Assembly (NCBI GenBank): GCA_902557705.1 | Contig: CACEBI010000008.1 | Coordinates: 1-49,810 of the forward strand | Direction of reading: 5' to 3' | Origin: an uncultured SAR86 cluster bacterium | GTDB taxonomy: Bacteria; Pseudomonadota; Gammaproteobacteria; Magnimaribacterales; D2472 | Length of the DNA stretch: 49,810 nucleotides | Shown: in pieces, positions 9,074-18,412 of the stretch | Position numbering within the stretch: the first letter of the stretch is position 1 | Layout: each line of letters begins with the position of its first letter | Program-made: the position numbers and the translations under genes | The notes under the pieces: generated by a model | What the model was told of the DNA's origin: nothing | What the model saw: only the letters and a program-made list of their open reading frames with translations | Databases searched by the model: none

Positions 9074-9302
9074 TATTATTTTCAAGATTAATTATTCTTT
9101 GTTCTAAGTTATTAGCTAATTTTTCTAATGCTTTATATTTTGATTTAGAAACATAACCACTTTTTTCAATTAGTTTCTCTATTTCGGGCCCAATGACTTT
9201 TTGTAAGTTTTGTAAAAGATCAGAGGGCAAGACATCTTTGACGACACCCAATTCTTTTTTAAGGATATTAATTACGGCTTTTGAAAGTTCATCTTGACTC
9301 AT
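9063..9302 (-). CDS. ubiK: Ubiquinone biosynthesis accessory factor UbiK (BMFP/YqiC family)
   Basis: 79-aa helical protein. Its C-terminal segment GYVSKSKYKALEKLANNLEQRI matches the coiled-coil BMFP domain of YqiC/UbiK, which partners UbiJ in the soluble Ubi complex. I place the start at ATG 9302, which has GAGGAAA six bases upstream, rather than the in-frame ATG at 9314. It overlaps the 3' end of the HAD gene by 14 nt. Its partner ubiJ is at 24918-25415 in this window. Confidence 0.85.
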   Translation of the reverse strand: MSQDELSKAVINILKKELGVVKDVLPSDLLQNLQKVIGPEIEKLIEKSGYVSKSKYKALEKLANNLEQRIINLENNTKE

Positions 9303-9999
9303 ATTTTTCCTCAATAATTTTCGCTAAACTATGCCAATCGTAAAACTGATCTGGTTTTTCAAAATCTTGCTCCCAAAGAGCCTTTATATTATTAAACCAT
9401 AAGACTTTTATACCAAGAGTATGTGCACCAAAAATATCATTAATCTGATGATCACCTATATGAAGCATTTCACTATATTTCAGGTTCGGAAGATGACTCT
9501 TAGCTAATTCAAAATGCGATTTATTGGGTTTGCTATCTTGTGCCTCAAGAGAGCTAATTGAAAATTCAAAGTATTTGCCAATTGATAGTTTATAAATATC
9601 TGCATTGCCGTTAGTTAGAACTCCAAGCATATAATTCTTTGAGAGAACTTCAAGAGCATCTTCTACGCCAGGAAATAATTCAATCTCATGCCTTTTTTTT
9701 AGAAAGTAGCTAAAAGCTTCTTCTGCAAGTTTTGTTATTTCATTAGCAGACACAAGGCCCTTGAACTTTTCTTTAAAAATCTCAATTCTAAGTTTACTTA
9801 TATCCCATGCAATTCTTTTATCTTTTCTTATCAGAGTTTCCCTTAGTTGAAGAAAATCATTTAAGTCTCCCCATTCAATAGCACCAACTCTATCTTCAAT
9901 CCATTTTCTGGTTTTAACTTCCGCATTGGTTATTGTAGGTTTGTTATCCCACAGGGTATCATCAAGATCAAAGGTAATCATTTGAATTTCAGTTGTCAT
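9289..9999 (-). CDS. HAD-family phosphatase, YigB-like
   Basis: 236-aa HAD hydrolase with motif I DLDDTLWD (nucleophile D11, acid D13), motif II VLTNGN, a lysine after DSKPNKSHF and motif [16 protein letters not shown]. In E. coli the dapF-yigA-xerC-yigB order places an FMN/ribitylaminouracil phosphatase here, and this gene has the same position directly after xerC (4-nt overlap). Specific substrate inferred from synteny only. Confidence 0.85.
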   Translation of the reverse strand: MTTEIQMITFDLDDTLWDNKPTITNAEVKTRKWIEDRVGAIEWGDLNDFLQLRETLIRKDKRIAWDISKLRIEIFKEKFKGLVSANEITKLAEEAFSYFLKKRHEIELFPGVEDALEVLSKNYMLGVLTNGNADIYKLSIGKYFEFSISSLEAQDSKPNKSHFELAKSHLPNLKYSEMLHIGDHQINDIFGAHTLGIKVLWFNNIKALWEQDFEKPDQFYDWHSLAKIIEEKYESR

Positions 10000-10892
10000 T
10001 TTTTCGCCCTTGGATGCGCTTGATCATAGATTTTTACAAGATGTTGATAGTCTAATTTAGTATATATTTGGGTTGTGGATAATGAGCTGTGACCTAATAA
10101 TTCTTGTATAGTTCTAAGGTCACCGCTTGACTCTAACATGTGCGTAGCAAAGCTATGTCTTAACATATGAGGATGAATTGGTGGCAAGCCTTGTTTTAAT
10201 GCCAATCTTTTTAATCTTAATTGTATGCTTCTAACTGTTAGCCTTGAGCCTTTTAAATTTATGAATAAAGCTCTAGATTTATCAGAGTACCTTGAACGTT
10301 CTAAAATCCAATTCTCTATAGCGGCCTTGGCATATCTTCCAATTGGAACCAGCCTAGTTTTTGATCCTTTGCCTAGAACTCTCAGAAAAGACATCTCCTC
10401 TTCGAAGTCCTCTAGATTAATATTTGCAGTTTCTGAAACCCTTAAGCCCGATGAGTACATTAGTTCAACAATTGCCAAATCACGCATTTCAAGAGAATCG
10501 GTTGGTTTAAAATTGAGTAACTGACTGACATCTTCAGGTGATAGCACTTCAGGCAAATAACTTGGAGCCTTAGGTGACGTAATGAGGTCAAAGGGTGATG
10601 ATTCAATTAATGAATTCTTTTTAAGAAATTTAAAAAAACCTTTTGCAGATGAAAGATGTCTTTGAATACTTCTGGGATTATTTTCTAGCGCATAAAGACT
10701 CCCAAGCCATCCAGAGCATACTGAATCATCGATGTCATAGTAGGCCGCTATATTTATAGACTGTAAATATTTAGATAATTTTTTTAGATCTCTTTGATAG
10801 GAACTAGAGGTGTTTTTTGAAAGATTTTTAACTTCAGAAATATAATTTATATAAAGCTCTATATCTTTATTAACAAAATATTTATCAGGCAT
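9996..10892 (-). CDS. xerC: Tyrosine recombinase XerC
   Basis: 298-aa chromosome-dimer resolvase subunit acting at dif with XerD. Catalytic residues are visible: R151 (SSGLRVSE), K175 (GKGSKTR), H242 and R245 ([12 protein letters not shown]), H268 (LLGHSS) and the nucleophile Y277 (TTQIYTK). The N-terminal SAM-like DNA-binding domain spans about 1-95. Genomic position between DUF484 and yigB is the standard gammaproteobacterial one, which favours XerC over XerD or an integrase. Confidence 0.95.
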   Translation of the reverse strand: MPDKYFVNKDIELYINYISEVKNLSKNTSSSYQRDLKKLSKYLQSINIAAYYDIDDSVCSGWLGSLYALENNPRSIQRHLSSAKGFFKFLKKNSLIESSPFDLITSPKAPSYLPEVLSPEDVSQLLNFKPTDSLEMRDLAIVELMYSSGLRVSETANINLEDFEEEMSFLRVLGKGSKTRLVPIGRYAKAAIENWILERSRYSDKSRALFINLKGSRLTVRSIQLRLKRLALKQGLPPIHPHMLRHSFATHMLESSGDLRTIQELLGHSSLSTTQIYTKLDYQHLVKIYDQAHPRAKK

Positions 10893-11523
10893 TAAGGCTG
10901 TCTATCGATTGGAATTTTTTTTCTAAGATATCTCTTATATATTCTATAAAAGTTGTATCCTCATCTCCAAGATACCTAGTTCTCTCATAGCTACCAAGCT
11001 TAAGTAAACCTATTTCTGATTTATTAACTAAAACAGCTATAGCCAATGACTCAACTTTATTATCGTTGAATAAGAACTCCATTTTTTCATTGGAAAAAGA
11101 TCCACAATGAATAGCACCTTTATGAAAAGACATACCAGTCTTTTGTTCAACATCATCTATTTCTGAATTTGAATAAAAATCTAATTGACAGTTATTTACG
11201 TTAAAACTTTTTTTAAAATCATTTTGAACAGTGTTTATAACTTCACTCTTATCTAAAGCTTCTAGAATAGACAAAGTGAGCTCTTTCGACTTGTTAAATA
11301 AATCTTCATTTAACTGTGCTGTTTGGATAAAAGAAGTCAAAAGATCCATTAAATCTTTCTGCTCATCTCTGAGCTTGTTAATTTGTCTCTCAAGCAAGGA
11401 TGATGCAGAGCTTGATGAATCTTTAAATTTCATCTCGCTCAGAAGAGACTCTCTTGATTCAAAAAAATCTATATTGTCGAGTAAAAATAATTCGACATCC
11501 TTTGGATTTAATTTTTTAGACAT
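10885..11523 (-). CDS. DUF484 (YigA) family protein
   Basis: 212-aa protein with N-terminal [22 protein letters not shown], a central coiled coil ([20 protein letters not shown], about 43-62) and a GAF-like C-terminal half. This fits DUF484, the usual gene between dapF and xerC. Biochemical role is not established. It overlaps dapF and xerC by 8 nt each, so the operon is tightly coupled. Confidence 0.88.
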   Translation of the reverse strand: MSKKLNPKDVELFLLDNIDFFESRESLLSEMKFKDSSSSASSLLERQINKLRDEQKDLMDLLTSFIQTAQLNEDLFNKSKELTLSILEALDKSEVINTVQNDFKKSFNVNNCQLDFYSNSEIDDVEQKTGMSFHKGAIHCGSFSNEKMEFLFNDNKVESLAIAVLVNKSEIGLLKLGSYERTRYLGDEDTTFIEYIRDILEKKFQSIDSLNA

Positions 11524-12289
11524 CTATATTTCCTGAATATATATATTTAGCTGGCCCCATCATTTCTATATTAGCATTATTTTTTTTAATAAAATTTAGT
11601 TCTCCTCCAGGAGAGATAGTCTTAAATTTATTTTTAATACACAAAGATGTAACCGCTAAAGCAGCCGAGCCACAAGAAAATGTTTCACCAACACCATTCT
11701 CATAAGTTCTCATTTCAGCAATATTCTTTGATGCTTTGTATATAGACAAATTAAATCCAATAGGCTTTATTAATTTTTCAAGATTCTTATATATTGAATC
11801 TAAATCTTTATTTTTTATTGACGATGATTTAATACAAAGATGCATATTTCCTGTATCCACTAAGTCAAATTCATCTGAAATTAATTTTGCAAGTTTTGAA
11901 TGAAGCTTGGTATCGATATATGGTGTTGGTATTTCTAAAAATGCTTTAACTTGATTCTTAAAAGGCTCACATAAAACATGCCTGTTTTTAGTTTTAAAAC
12001 TAATGGGTTTTTTAGGAGCAAAATTATTACGCCAGACATATGAAGCAGCACATCTTATTCCATTAAGGCACATTGAAGCTTCACCGCCATCGGCATTAAA
12101 AAATCTTATCGAAAAATCAAAACTATCATTTGTGGGCGGACCGATTAAAATTACTTGATCAAAACCAATACCAAAATTTCTATCTGATAGTTTTTTAGTT
12201 TTTGATTTTGATAATTTATAAGTATTTTCTATTGAATTAATAACAATAAAATCATTTCCATTACCATGCATTTTGTCAAAATTAATCAT
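11516..12289 (-). CDS. dapF: Diaminopimelate epimerase
   Basis: Converts LL- to meso-diaminopimelate for lysine and peptidoglycan. The start is ATG 12289 (MINFDKMHGNGNDF), overlapping the lysA stop by 8 nt; longer in-frame versions add residues unlike the family. The two catalytic cysteines are at C74 (GGEASMCLNGIRC) and C206 (GETFSCGSAAL). Flanking residues differ slightly from the common CGNG and CGTGA patterns (Leu and Ala replace Gly). 257 aa, slightly shorter than typical. Confidence 0.93.
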   Translation of the reverse strand: MINFDKMHGNGNDFIVINSIENTYKLSKSKTKKLSDRNFGIGFDQVILIGPPTNDSFDFSIRFFNADGGEASMCLNGIRCAASYVWRNNFAPKKPISFKTKNRHVLCEPFKNQVKAFLEIPTPYIDTKLHSKLAKLISDEFDLVDTGNMHLCIKSSSIKNKDLDSIYKNLEKLIKPIGFNLSIYKASKNIAEMRTYENGVGETFSCGSAALAVTSLCIKNKFKTISPGGELNFIKKNNANIEMMGPAKYIYSGNIDV

Positions 12290-13520
12290 TTTCAATCTTT
12301 TCCATTTCAAGAAGATCGTCAAGAGTTTCTCTTTTTCGAATAATCTTAGACTGATCCCCATCGATAAGAATTTCGCAGGCTTTTGGTCTTGAGTTGTAAT
12401 TCGATGCCATTACATAACCATAAGCACCAGCATTTTTAACAACAATTAAATCATCTTCCTTTACATCAAGAGATGCATTTTTTGCTAGAAAATCTGATGA
12501 TTCGCATACTGGGCCAACAACAGTCCATTTTTTTAAATTATCTTTCTTATCTTCTACATTGCATACATCATGATGAGCTTTGTATAGCGAGGGCCTCAAA
12601 AGATCATTCATAGCAGCATCAACAATCAAGAAATTATCTTTGATGTATTCAACCTTAGTTAGAAGAACTCCAGCATTTGCAGATATACTTCTGCCGGGCT
12701 CTAATATTAATCTTTCTTTTCTATTTTTAAATTTATCCTCAAGACACGATATAAGATCTAAAGGTGAAGGCGGGACTTCATTTTCATATGAAATACCTAG
12801 ACCTCCTCCAAGATCTAAAAACTCTAGTGAAATATCAAAATTTGCCAATTCATCTGCTAACTCAAAAATTTTATCAGCTGATTCTATAAACCCATCAAGA
12901 TCTAAAATTTGTGATCCAATATGACAGGCAAGCCCAACTATTTTGAGATTTTTTGACTGGTGAGCGTGTTTGCATAAATCAATAACCTTTCTTGTATCAG
13001 AAATTCCAAATTTATCACCTTTTCTTCCGGTAGTTATATAATCATGCCCGCCCGAATCAATGTCAGGATTAATTCTTATCGAAATGGGTGCTGGAGAACC
13101 AATGTCATATGCAATTTTTTCAATTCTGTATAGCTCAGATTCAGACTCAACATTAAAAGATAAAATGCCACTATTAATTCCTTGTTGTATCTCGCTCTTA
13201 TTTTTACCTACTCCAGAAAAGATAATTTTTTTTGGATCTGCACCTATAGATAAGACTCTATGAAGTTCTCCTCCTGAAACAATATCAAAGCCACAGCCAC
13301 TATCTTTAATAATTTCAAGTATTGATAAGTTGCTTAGAGATTTAACTGCAAAACAGGCGAGGTTTCTACTATTTGTAAATGAATTTACATATGATTTAGC
13401 GTTCTCTTCTATGGTTTTTTTTGAATAAACATATGAAGGCGTACCATATCTTTTCTCAAGTACTGAAAGATCAACGCCTTCGCAATGCAGGCTGCCATTA
13501 ATGTATTTAAATGTATTCAT
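12282..13520 (-). CDS. lysA: Diaminopimelate decarboxylase
   Basis: PLP-dependent enzyme of the fold type III family making L-lysine from meso-DAP. The PLP lysine is K60 in CFAVKSLSNL. Other motifs are GLACHIGSQI, the phosphate-binding LDLGGGLGISY, EPGRSI, and the C-terminal CESSDFLA and GAYGYVMASNYNSRP. 412 aa, complete. The ATG at 13520 overlaps the lipoprotein gene upstream by 4 nt. The lptM-lysA-dapF-DUF484-xerC order is conserved in gammaproteobacteria. Confidence 0.97.
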   Translation of the reverse strand: MNTFKYINGSLHCEGVDLSVLEKRYGTPSYVYSKKTIEENAKSYVNSFTNSRNLACFAVKSLSNLSILEIIKDSGCGFDIVSGGELHRVLSIGADPKKIIFSGVGKNKSEIQQGINSGILSFNVESESELYRIEKIAYDIGSPAPISIRINPDIDSGGHDYITTGRKGDKFGISDTRKVIDLCKHAHQSKNLKIVGLACHIGSQILDLDGFIESADKIFELADELANFDISLEFLDLGGGLGISYENEVPPSPLDLISCLEDKFKNRKERLILEPGRSISANAGVLLTKVEYIKDNFLIVDAAMNDLLRPSLYKAHHDVCNVEDKKDNLKKWTVVGPVCESSDFLAKNASLDVKEDDLIVVKNAGAYGYVMASNYNSRPKACEILIDGDQSKIIRKRETLDDLLEMEKIEND

Positions 13521-13624
13521 TGTATTTTTGTAATAACGTATGAATTAACCAAGGGGCCTTTTACACCACAACTAGAGATAGAAGCTAAGATTAGCAAACT
13601 AAATATAATTTTGATTAAATTCAT
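13517..13624 (-). CDS. lptM: LptM-type small lipoprotein (YifL/LppL family)
   Basis: A 35-codon gene: MNLIKIIFSLLILASISS, then the lipobox cysteine and CGVKGPLVNS. The CGxKGPL signature right after the lipidated Cys and the position directly upstream of lysA are both diagnostic of the YifL/LptM family, which in E. coli helps LptD mature in the LPS export translocon. It is about half the E. coli length (67 aa), keeping little beyond the signature. It overlaps lysA by 4 nt. Confidence 0.85.
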   Translation of the reverse strand: MNLIKIIFSLLILASISSCGVKGPLVNSYVITKIQ

Positions 13625-13625
13625 A

Positions 13626-13660
13626 GTGCGTATTATGGGCAATTATGCCCATAATTGCAC
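13626..13660 (-). terminator. Strong hairpin between ahcY and lptM (terminator, attenuator or processing site)
   Basis: A perfect 9-bp stem, ATTATGGGC (13632-13640) with GCCCATAAT (13647-13655) and a 6-nt loop, is extended by GTGC/GCAC (13626-13629, 13657-13660) after a small internal bulge. It lies 9 nt after the ahcY stop and ends just before the lptM ATG. No T-tract follows on the minus strand, so it may weaken or process the metK-ahcY message rather than fully terminate it. Confidence 0.55.
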
Positions 13661-13669
13661 AGATTAAGA

Positions 13670-15064
13670 CTAATATTTGTAGCTTTCTTCTTTAAATGGA
13701 CCTTCTTGAGGAACATTGATGTAATCAGCTTGATCTTTAGTCAGCTTAGTTACAACACCACCAAAACCAGCAACCATCAAGGAGGCAACTTCTTCATCAA
13801 GTTTTTTTGGAAGAACTTCTACGGTAATCATTTCTGCTTTTCTATCTTCGTCATTGATATTAGCAAAACCTTGTTTGAATAAATGTATTTGCGCCAACAC
13901 TTGATTGGCAAAAGATCCATCCATAATTCTACTTGGGTGACCCGTAGCATTACCTAGATTTACTAATCGACCTTCTGCCAATAGTATTATGTAATTTTTG
14001 CTTGAGAGATCTGGTGTTCCATCAGGTTTTGTATCTCTAAAAATTCTATGGACTTGGGGTTTAATCTCATCCCAATAGAATTCATCTCTTAAAAAAGCTG
14101 TGTCTATTTCATTATCGAAATGGCCAATATTACATACGACAGAAGTATTTTTTAGCGTAGTTAACATTGCTGAATCACAAACATTTACATTGCCTGTTGT
14201 AGTAACCACTAAGTCAATATCGCCCATGACCTGCATATTTATATCTTCAGGTTTTCTTGTTACAACGCCATCTCTATAACAGGAAACAACTGCAAAACCA
14301 TCCATACACGCCTGCATAGCACAAATTGGATCTGATTCAACAACACTTACAATCATTCCCTCTTGAGCAAGGCTGGCTGCAGAGCCTTTACCCACATCAC
14401 CATAGCCTATTACTAGACCTTTTTTTCCTGACAATAACATGTCAGTACCTCTTTTTATTGCATCATTAAGACTGTGTCTACAGCCATATTTATTATCATT
14501 CTTTGCTTTGGTTACTGAATCATTAACATTGATTGCTGGAATTTTAAGTTCACCTTTTTCAAGCATTTCTTTTAGTCTATGCACACCGGTAGTTGTTTCT
14601 TCTGAAACACCATGAATATTTTCTAACATATCTGGAAATTTTGCATGAACCATAGATGTAAGGTCGCTACCATCATCAAGAATCATATTTGCATCCCATG
14701 GCTTACCGTCTTTACAAATGGTCTGTTCTATACACCATTCGTATTCTTCTTCAGTTTCACCTTTCCATGCAAATGTCGGTATGCCCTTGGCTGCCATTGC
14801 TGCGGCAGCATGATCCTGTGTAGAGAAAATATTACAGGATGACCATCTTAATTCAGCTCCAAGGTCTACCAGAGTTTCCATTAAGACAGCAGTCTGTATT
14901 GTCATGTGAATGCATCCCATTATTTTTGCACCAGCAAGTGGTTGCTCATCTCGATACTTATCCCTTAAGGCCATTAATGCCGGCATTTCATTTTCAGCTA
15001 ACGAAATTTCTCTTCTACCAAATTCAGCAAGATTAATATCTGCTACTTTATAGTCATTTTCCAT
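13670..15064 (-). CDS. ahcY: Adenosylhomocysteinase (SAH hydrolase)
   Basis: NAD-dependent enzyme splitting S-adenosylhomocysteine into adenosine and homocysteine. Motifs: [15 protein letters not shown] near the N-terminus, [18 protein letters not shown] around the substrate site, the NAD loop [12 protein letters not shown], and the C-terminal MDGSFANQ and the FKEESYKY tail. 464 aa, typical of the proteobacterial form with its insertion. It follows metK by 21 nt with an AT-rich leader, so the two SAM-cycle genes form one unit. Confidence 0.97.
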   Translation of the reverse strand: MENDYKVADINLAEFGRREISLAENEMPALMALRDKYRDEQPLAGAKIMGCIHMTIQTAVLMETLVDLGAELRWSSCNIFSTQDHAAAAMAAKGIPTFAWKGETEEEYEWCIEQTICKDGKPWDANMILDDGSDLTSMVHAKFPDMLENIHGVSEETTTGVHRLKEMLEKGELKIPAINVNDSVTKAKNDNKYGCRHSLNDAIKRGTDMLLSGKKGLVIGYGDVGKGSAASLAQEGMIVSVVESDPICAMQACMDGFAVVSCYRDGVVTRKPEDINMQVMGDIDLVVTTTGNVNVCDSAMLTTLKNTSVVCNIGHFDNEIDTAFLRDEFYWDEIKPQVHRIFRDTKPDGTPDLSSKNYIILLAEGRLVNLGNATGHPSRIMDGSFANQVLAQIHLFKQGFANINDEDRKAEMITVEVLPKKLDEEVASLMVAGFGGVVTKLTKDQADYINVPQEGPFKEESYKY

Positions 15065-15085
15065 TTTTAATTTCCCTTTTTAATT

Positions 15086-16240
15086 TTATTGTGCAATGTC
15101 TGCAGCTTTATCAGTTTTTTCCCAAGAAAGATCAATATCTGACCTTCCAAAGTGCCCGTAGGCAGCAGTTGGCAAATATATGGGCCTCTTTAAATCAAGC
15201 ATATTTATTAAGCTTTTAGGTCTTAAATCAAATTCTTCTTCAACTATTTTTACAATAGCTTCCTTTGAAATTTTCTCACTATTAAATGTTTCAACATGAA
15301 TAGATGTTGGTTTTGCAACACCAATAGCATATGAGACTTGAATCTCACAATAGTCAGCAAGCCCAGCTGCAACTATATTTTTTGCTACATATCTTGCTGC
15401 ATAGGCTGCAGACCTATCAACTTTAGACGGGTCTTTACCAGAGAAAGCTCCGCCACCATGTCGAGCCATACCGCCATAGGTGTCAACAATAATTTTTCTA
15501 CCCGTTAGTCCACAATCACCAACAGGACCCCCAATAACAAACTTACCTGTTGGATTAATATATACATTTGTAGAATCTAAAAGCCATTCTTCTGGAACTA
15601 TTGGTTTTATTATTTTTTCCATGACCTCAGATTTTATTTCTTCTTGAGTTACATCTTCATCGTGCTGTGTTGACAAGACTACAGCTGATAAACCTTCAAT
15701 AGTTTTTCCATCATCAGAATAAATTACACTCACCTGACTCTTAGCATCAGGTCTCAGCCATGAAATTTCCCCGCTTTTCATTACATCAGCCTGTCTCTTT
15801 ACTAGCTTGTGAGATAAATCTATTGGAAGAGGCATAAGAGAATCAGTTTCTTTACATGCGTAACCAAACATTAATCCTTGGTCACCAGCACCCTGTTCTA
15901 AGTTTTCTCCTTCACCCTCAGTTACACCTTGAGAAATATCTGGTGATTGCTCGAATACGAGATTAGTAAATTCACATGTATCGCCATTGAAACCATACTC
16001 TTCATTATTGTATCCAATATCATTAATTGTTTTTCTGACAACTGGTTCAAGATCAGGGCTACCCAAAGAAGTAATTTCTCCAGCAATATAGACCATGTTA
16101 TTTTTAATCATAGTTTCACATGCAACTCTGCTATTAGGATCTTCTGCTAAATAAGCATCTAATATTGCATCTGAAATTTGATCGCAAACTTTATCAGGAT
16201 GACCTCCTGAGACCGATTCCGATGTGAAAATATAACTCAT
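15086..16240 (-). CDS. metK: S-adenosylmethionine synthetase
   Basis: Makes SAM from methionine and ATP. Motifs: [21 protein letters not shown] at the N-terminus, [12 protein letters not shown] (about 117-128) and the P-loop-like [19 protein letters not shown] (about 260-278). 384 aa, full length. The ATG at 16240 is preceded by GGAGAG. It is divergent from tkt across 180 bp that contain a GC-rich imperfect palindrome and a candidate promoter. Confidence 0.98.
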   Translation of the reverse strand: MSYIFTSESVSGGHPDKVCDQISDAILDAYLAEDPNSRVACETMIKNNMVYIAGEITSLGSPDLEPVVRKTINDIGYNNEEYGFNGDTCEFTNLVFEQSPDISQGVTEGEGENLEQGAGDQGLMFGYACKETDSLMPLPIDLSHKLVKRQADVMKSGEISWLRPDAKSQVSVIYSDDGKTIEGLSAVVLSTQHDEDVTQEEIKSEVMEKIIKPIVPEEWLLDSTNVYINPTGKFVIGGPVGDCGLTGRKIIVDTYGGMARHGGGAFSGKDPSKVDRSAAYAARYVAKNIVAAGLADYCEIQVSYAIGVAKPTSIHVETFNSEKISKEAIVKIVEEEFDLRPKSLINMLDLKRPIYLPTAAYGHFGRSDIDLSWEKTDKAADIAQ

Positions 16241-16267
16241 TTTATTCTCTCCAATTTACTTAAAGAT

Positions 16268-16295
16268 GTTATGCAAAGTACGTTTTTTTTGACAA
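16268..16295 (-). promoter_or_regulatory. Candidate sigma70 promoter for metK-ahcY
   Basis: On the minus strand TTGTCA (16295-16290) and CATAAC (16273-16268) are separated by 16 nt, a good -35 and a poor -10, about 30 nt ahead of the metK ATG. In such AT-rich DNA similar boxes arise by chance, so this is tentative. Confidence 0.35.
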
Positions 16296-16321
16296 AAACT
16301 ATGTGTAAAAAAAAGATAAAT

Positions 16322-16335
16322 TACGCGTACGTGTA
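16322..16335. promoter_or_regulatory. Imperfect palindrome TACGCGTACGTGTA between metK and tkt
   Basis: The 14-bp site is an inverted repeat with one mismatched pair, centred on CGTACG, and stands out as GC-rich in an AT-rich intergenic region. A further AGTACGT lies at 16278-16283. Position between divergent genes suggests an operator for metK, tkt or both. No regulator can be named. Confidence 0.4.
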
Positions 16336-16420
16336 TTTTATAGTAAAAAGTTATATTTAATCTATTAATTTTCTCCCAATACTATTATTATTTGTTTAAT
16401 TTCTAATAAATGGAAAAAAA

Positions 16421-18412
16421 TTGGAACACTCCGAATCTATAAACGCCCTAAGATTTCTTTCTATAGACGCTGTACAACAAGCTAATTCTGGCCACCCAGG
16501 AATGCCAATGGGAATGGCTGAAATTGCAACAGCATTATGGAAAAATCATTTAAATCATAATCCTTTAAATCCTCATTGGTTCAACAGAGACCGTTTTGTT
16601 TTATCCAATGGTCATGGATCAATGCTTCTCTATAGCTTATTGCATTTAACGGGATATGAAATTTCGATGGATGATCTTAAAGATTTTAGAAAATTAAAAT
16701 CTAAAACCCCCGGCCATCCTGAGTATGATCTTGATTGTGGAGTTGAAACTACTACAGGACCATTAGGCCAAGGGATTGCTAATGCTGTTGGAATGGCAAT
16801 TTCAGAAAAAATACTTTCAGCTGAATTTAATTCTAAGGAACACTTGCCCATTAATCATTTTACTTATGCATTCTTGGGTGACGGTTGTCTAATGGAAGGA
16901 ATATCTCATGAGGTATGTTCTTTTGCTGGGACGCATAATTTAGGAAAACTAATCTGCTTTTATGATCAAAATGGAATCTCAATTGATGGAGAGATAGAAA
17001 ATTGGTTTACTGATGACACTGTAATGAGATTTGATAGTTACGGTTGGCAAACTATCGAAGTTGACGGCCATAATGTCGATGAAATAGATCAGGCAATTAT
17101 TTCTGCAAAAAAAGAGACTGAAAAACCAACTATGATTTTCTGTCGAACAACAATTGGTTTTGGCTCCCCTAATAAATCTGGGACATCAGATGTTCATGGC
17201 GCCCCTCTTGGCGAAGAAGAAATTGTAAAAACTAGAGAAGCTCTTGGATGGGAATATGCCCCATTTGAATTACCACAGTCAATTTATGATTTTTGGGATC
17301 AAAAGTCTAAGGGAACTAGTTTAAATGAATCATGGAATGCTGAAATGGAAGCATTTAAAACAAGCAATCCTGAAAAGTACGAAGAGCTAAGCCGAAGAAT
17401 TGCTTCAAAGATGCCAAAAGATTTCGATAAAAAATTTATCGATTTTCTTAATCAATGTGATTCAGAAAATAGCTCAATGGCAACAAGAAAATCATCTCAG
17501 GCATGCTTAGACTTTTTTGTTAAAGAGCTTCCAGAGCTTGTTGGAGGCTCAGCTGATCTTACTCCTTCAAATAATACTTTTACTAAATCAAGCTCAACAT
17601 TTTCAAATGAAAATCCTTCCGGCAACCATATAAATTATGGCGTCAGAGAGTTTGGCATGTCTGCAATTATGAATGGTATGGTTTTGCATGGTGGCATCAA
17701 GCCATATGGCGCAACTTTCCTTGTATTTACTGACTATGCTAGAAATGCTGTAAGACTATCTGCACTAATGGGGTTACCAAACATATTTGTATATACGCAT
17801 GATTCCATAGCTCTTGGAGAAGATGGCCCTACCCATCAACCTGTGGAGCATTTAGTTACACTAAGATCTACTCCAAATCTTTATAATTGGAGACCTGCAG
17901 ACCTTGTTGAGACATCAATTGCTTGGAAAAATGCTGTCATTTCTGAAAGCTCTCCTACATGCCTAGTTTTAAGTAGACAAAATACCAGCGCTATTAGTAG
18001 AACCAAAGAACAGATAGATGCAATTGAGAATGGAGGCTACCTAATAAAAGAAGAGGGAGATGCAACTCTCTCATTAATTGCATCTGGAAGTGAGTTACAG
18101 CTAGCCCTAGACGCATCAGATGTTTTGTTAAATGAGCATGGAATTAAAACTAATGTCATTTCAATGCCATGTCTTGATGTATTTTTAGAACAAGGTGATG
18201 ATTATCAATCAAAGGTCATTAAGCCTAACCTGCCAGCGCTTGTTGTTGAGCTGTCGCATCCTAACTCTTGGTACAAAATATTAAATAAGGGTGACAAAGT
18301 CCTTGGCATTGAGTCCTTTGGTGAATCTGCTCCTGCTAATGTTTTGCTTGAGCATTTTGGTTTCACAATTGCAAATGTTGTTGAGTTATCAAAATCATTA
18401 GTTAATGATTAA
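16421..18412 (+). CDS. tkt: Transketolase
   Basis: Thiamine-diphosphate enzyme of the pentose phosphate pathway. 663 aa. The ThDP site GDGCLMEGISHEV lies at about residues 154-166, with SIDAVQQANSGHPGMPMGMA at the N-terminus and the pyrimidine domain DLTPSNNTF and YGVREFGMSAIMNG after about 380. Alignment with E. coli TktA by eye puts the start at TTG 16421, with TGGA about 7 nt upstream; the ATG at 16410 is out of frame. First gene of a tkt-pgk-fba-dtd-LOG operon; overlaps pgk by 8 nt. Confidence 0.96.
   Translation: MEHSESINALRFLSIDAVQQANSGHPGMPMGMAEIATALWKNHLNHNPLNPHWFNRDRFVLSNGHGSMLLYSLLHLTGYEISMDDLKDFRKLKSKTPGHPEYDLDCGVETTTGPLGQGIANAVGMAISEKILSAEFNSKEHLPINHFTYAFLGDGCLMEGISHEVCSFAGTHNLGKLICFYDQNGISIDGEIENWFTDDTVMRFDSYGWQTIEVDGHNVDEIDQAIISAKKETEKPTMIFCRTTIGFGSPNKSGTSDVHGAPLGEEEIVKTREALGWEYAPFELPQSIYDFWDQKSKGTSLNESWNAEMEAFKTSNPEKYEELSRRIASKMPKDFDKKFIDFLNQCDSENSSMATRKSSQACLDFFVKELPELVGGSADLTPSNNTFTKSSSTFSNENPSGNHINYGVREFGMSAIMNGMVLHGGIKPYGATFLVFTDYARNAVRLSALMGLPNIFVYTHDSIALGEDGPTHQPVEHLVTLRSTPNLYNWRPADLVETSIAWKNAVISESSPTCLVLSRQNTSAISRTKEQIDAIENGGYLIKEEGDATLSLIASGSELQLALDASDVLLNEHGIKTNVISMPCLDVFLEQGDDYQSKVIKPNLPALVVELSHPNSWYKILNKGDKVLGIESFGESAPANVLLEHFGFTIANVVELSKSLVND

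Noticed and set aside
16241-16420. SAM riboswitch upstream of metK
   Set aside because: I looked for SAM-I and SAM-II style conserved blocks and helices on the minus strand and saw none; only a promoter-like pair and a palindrome are visible.
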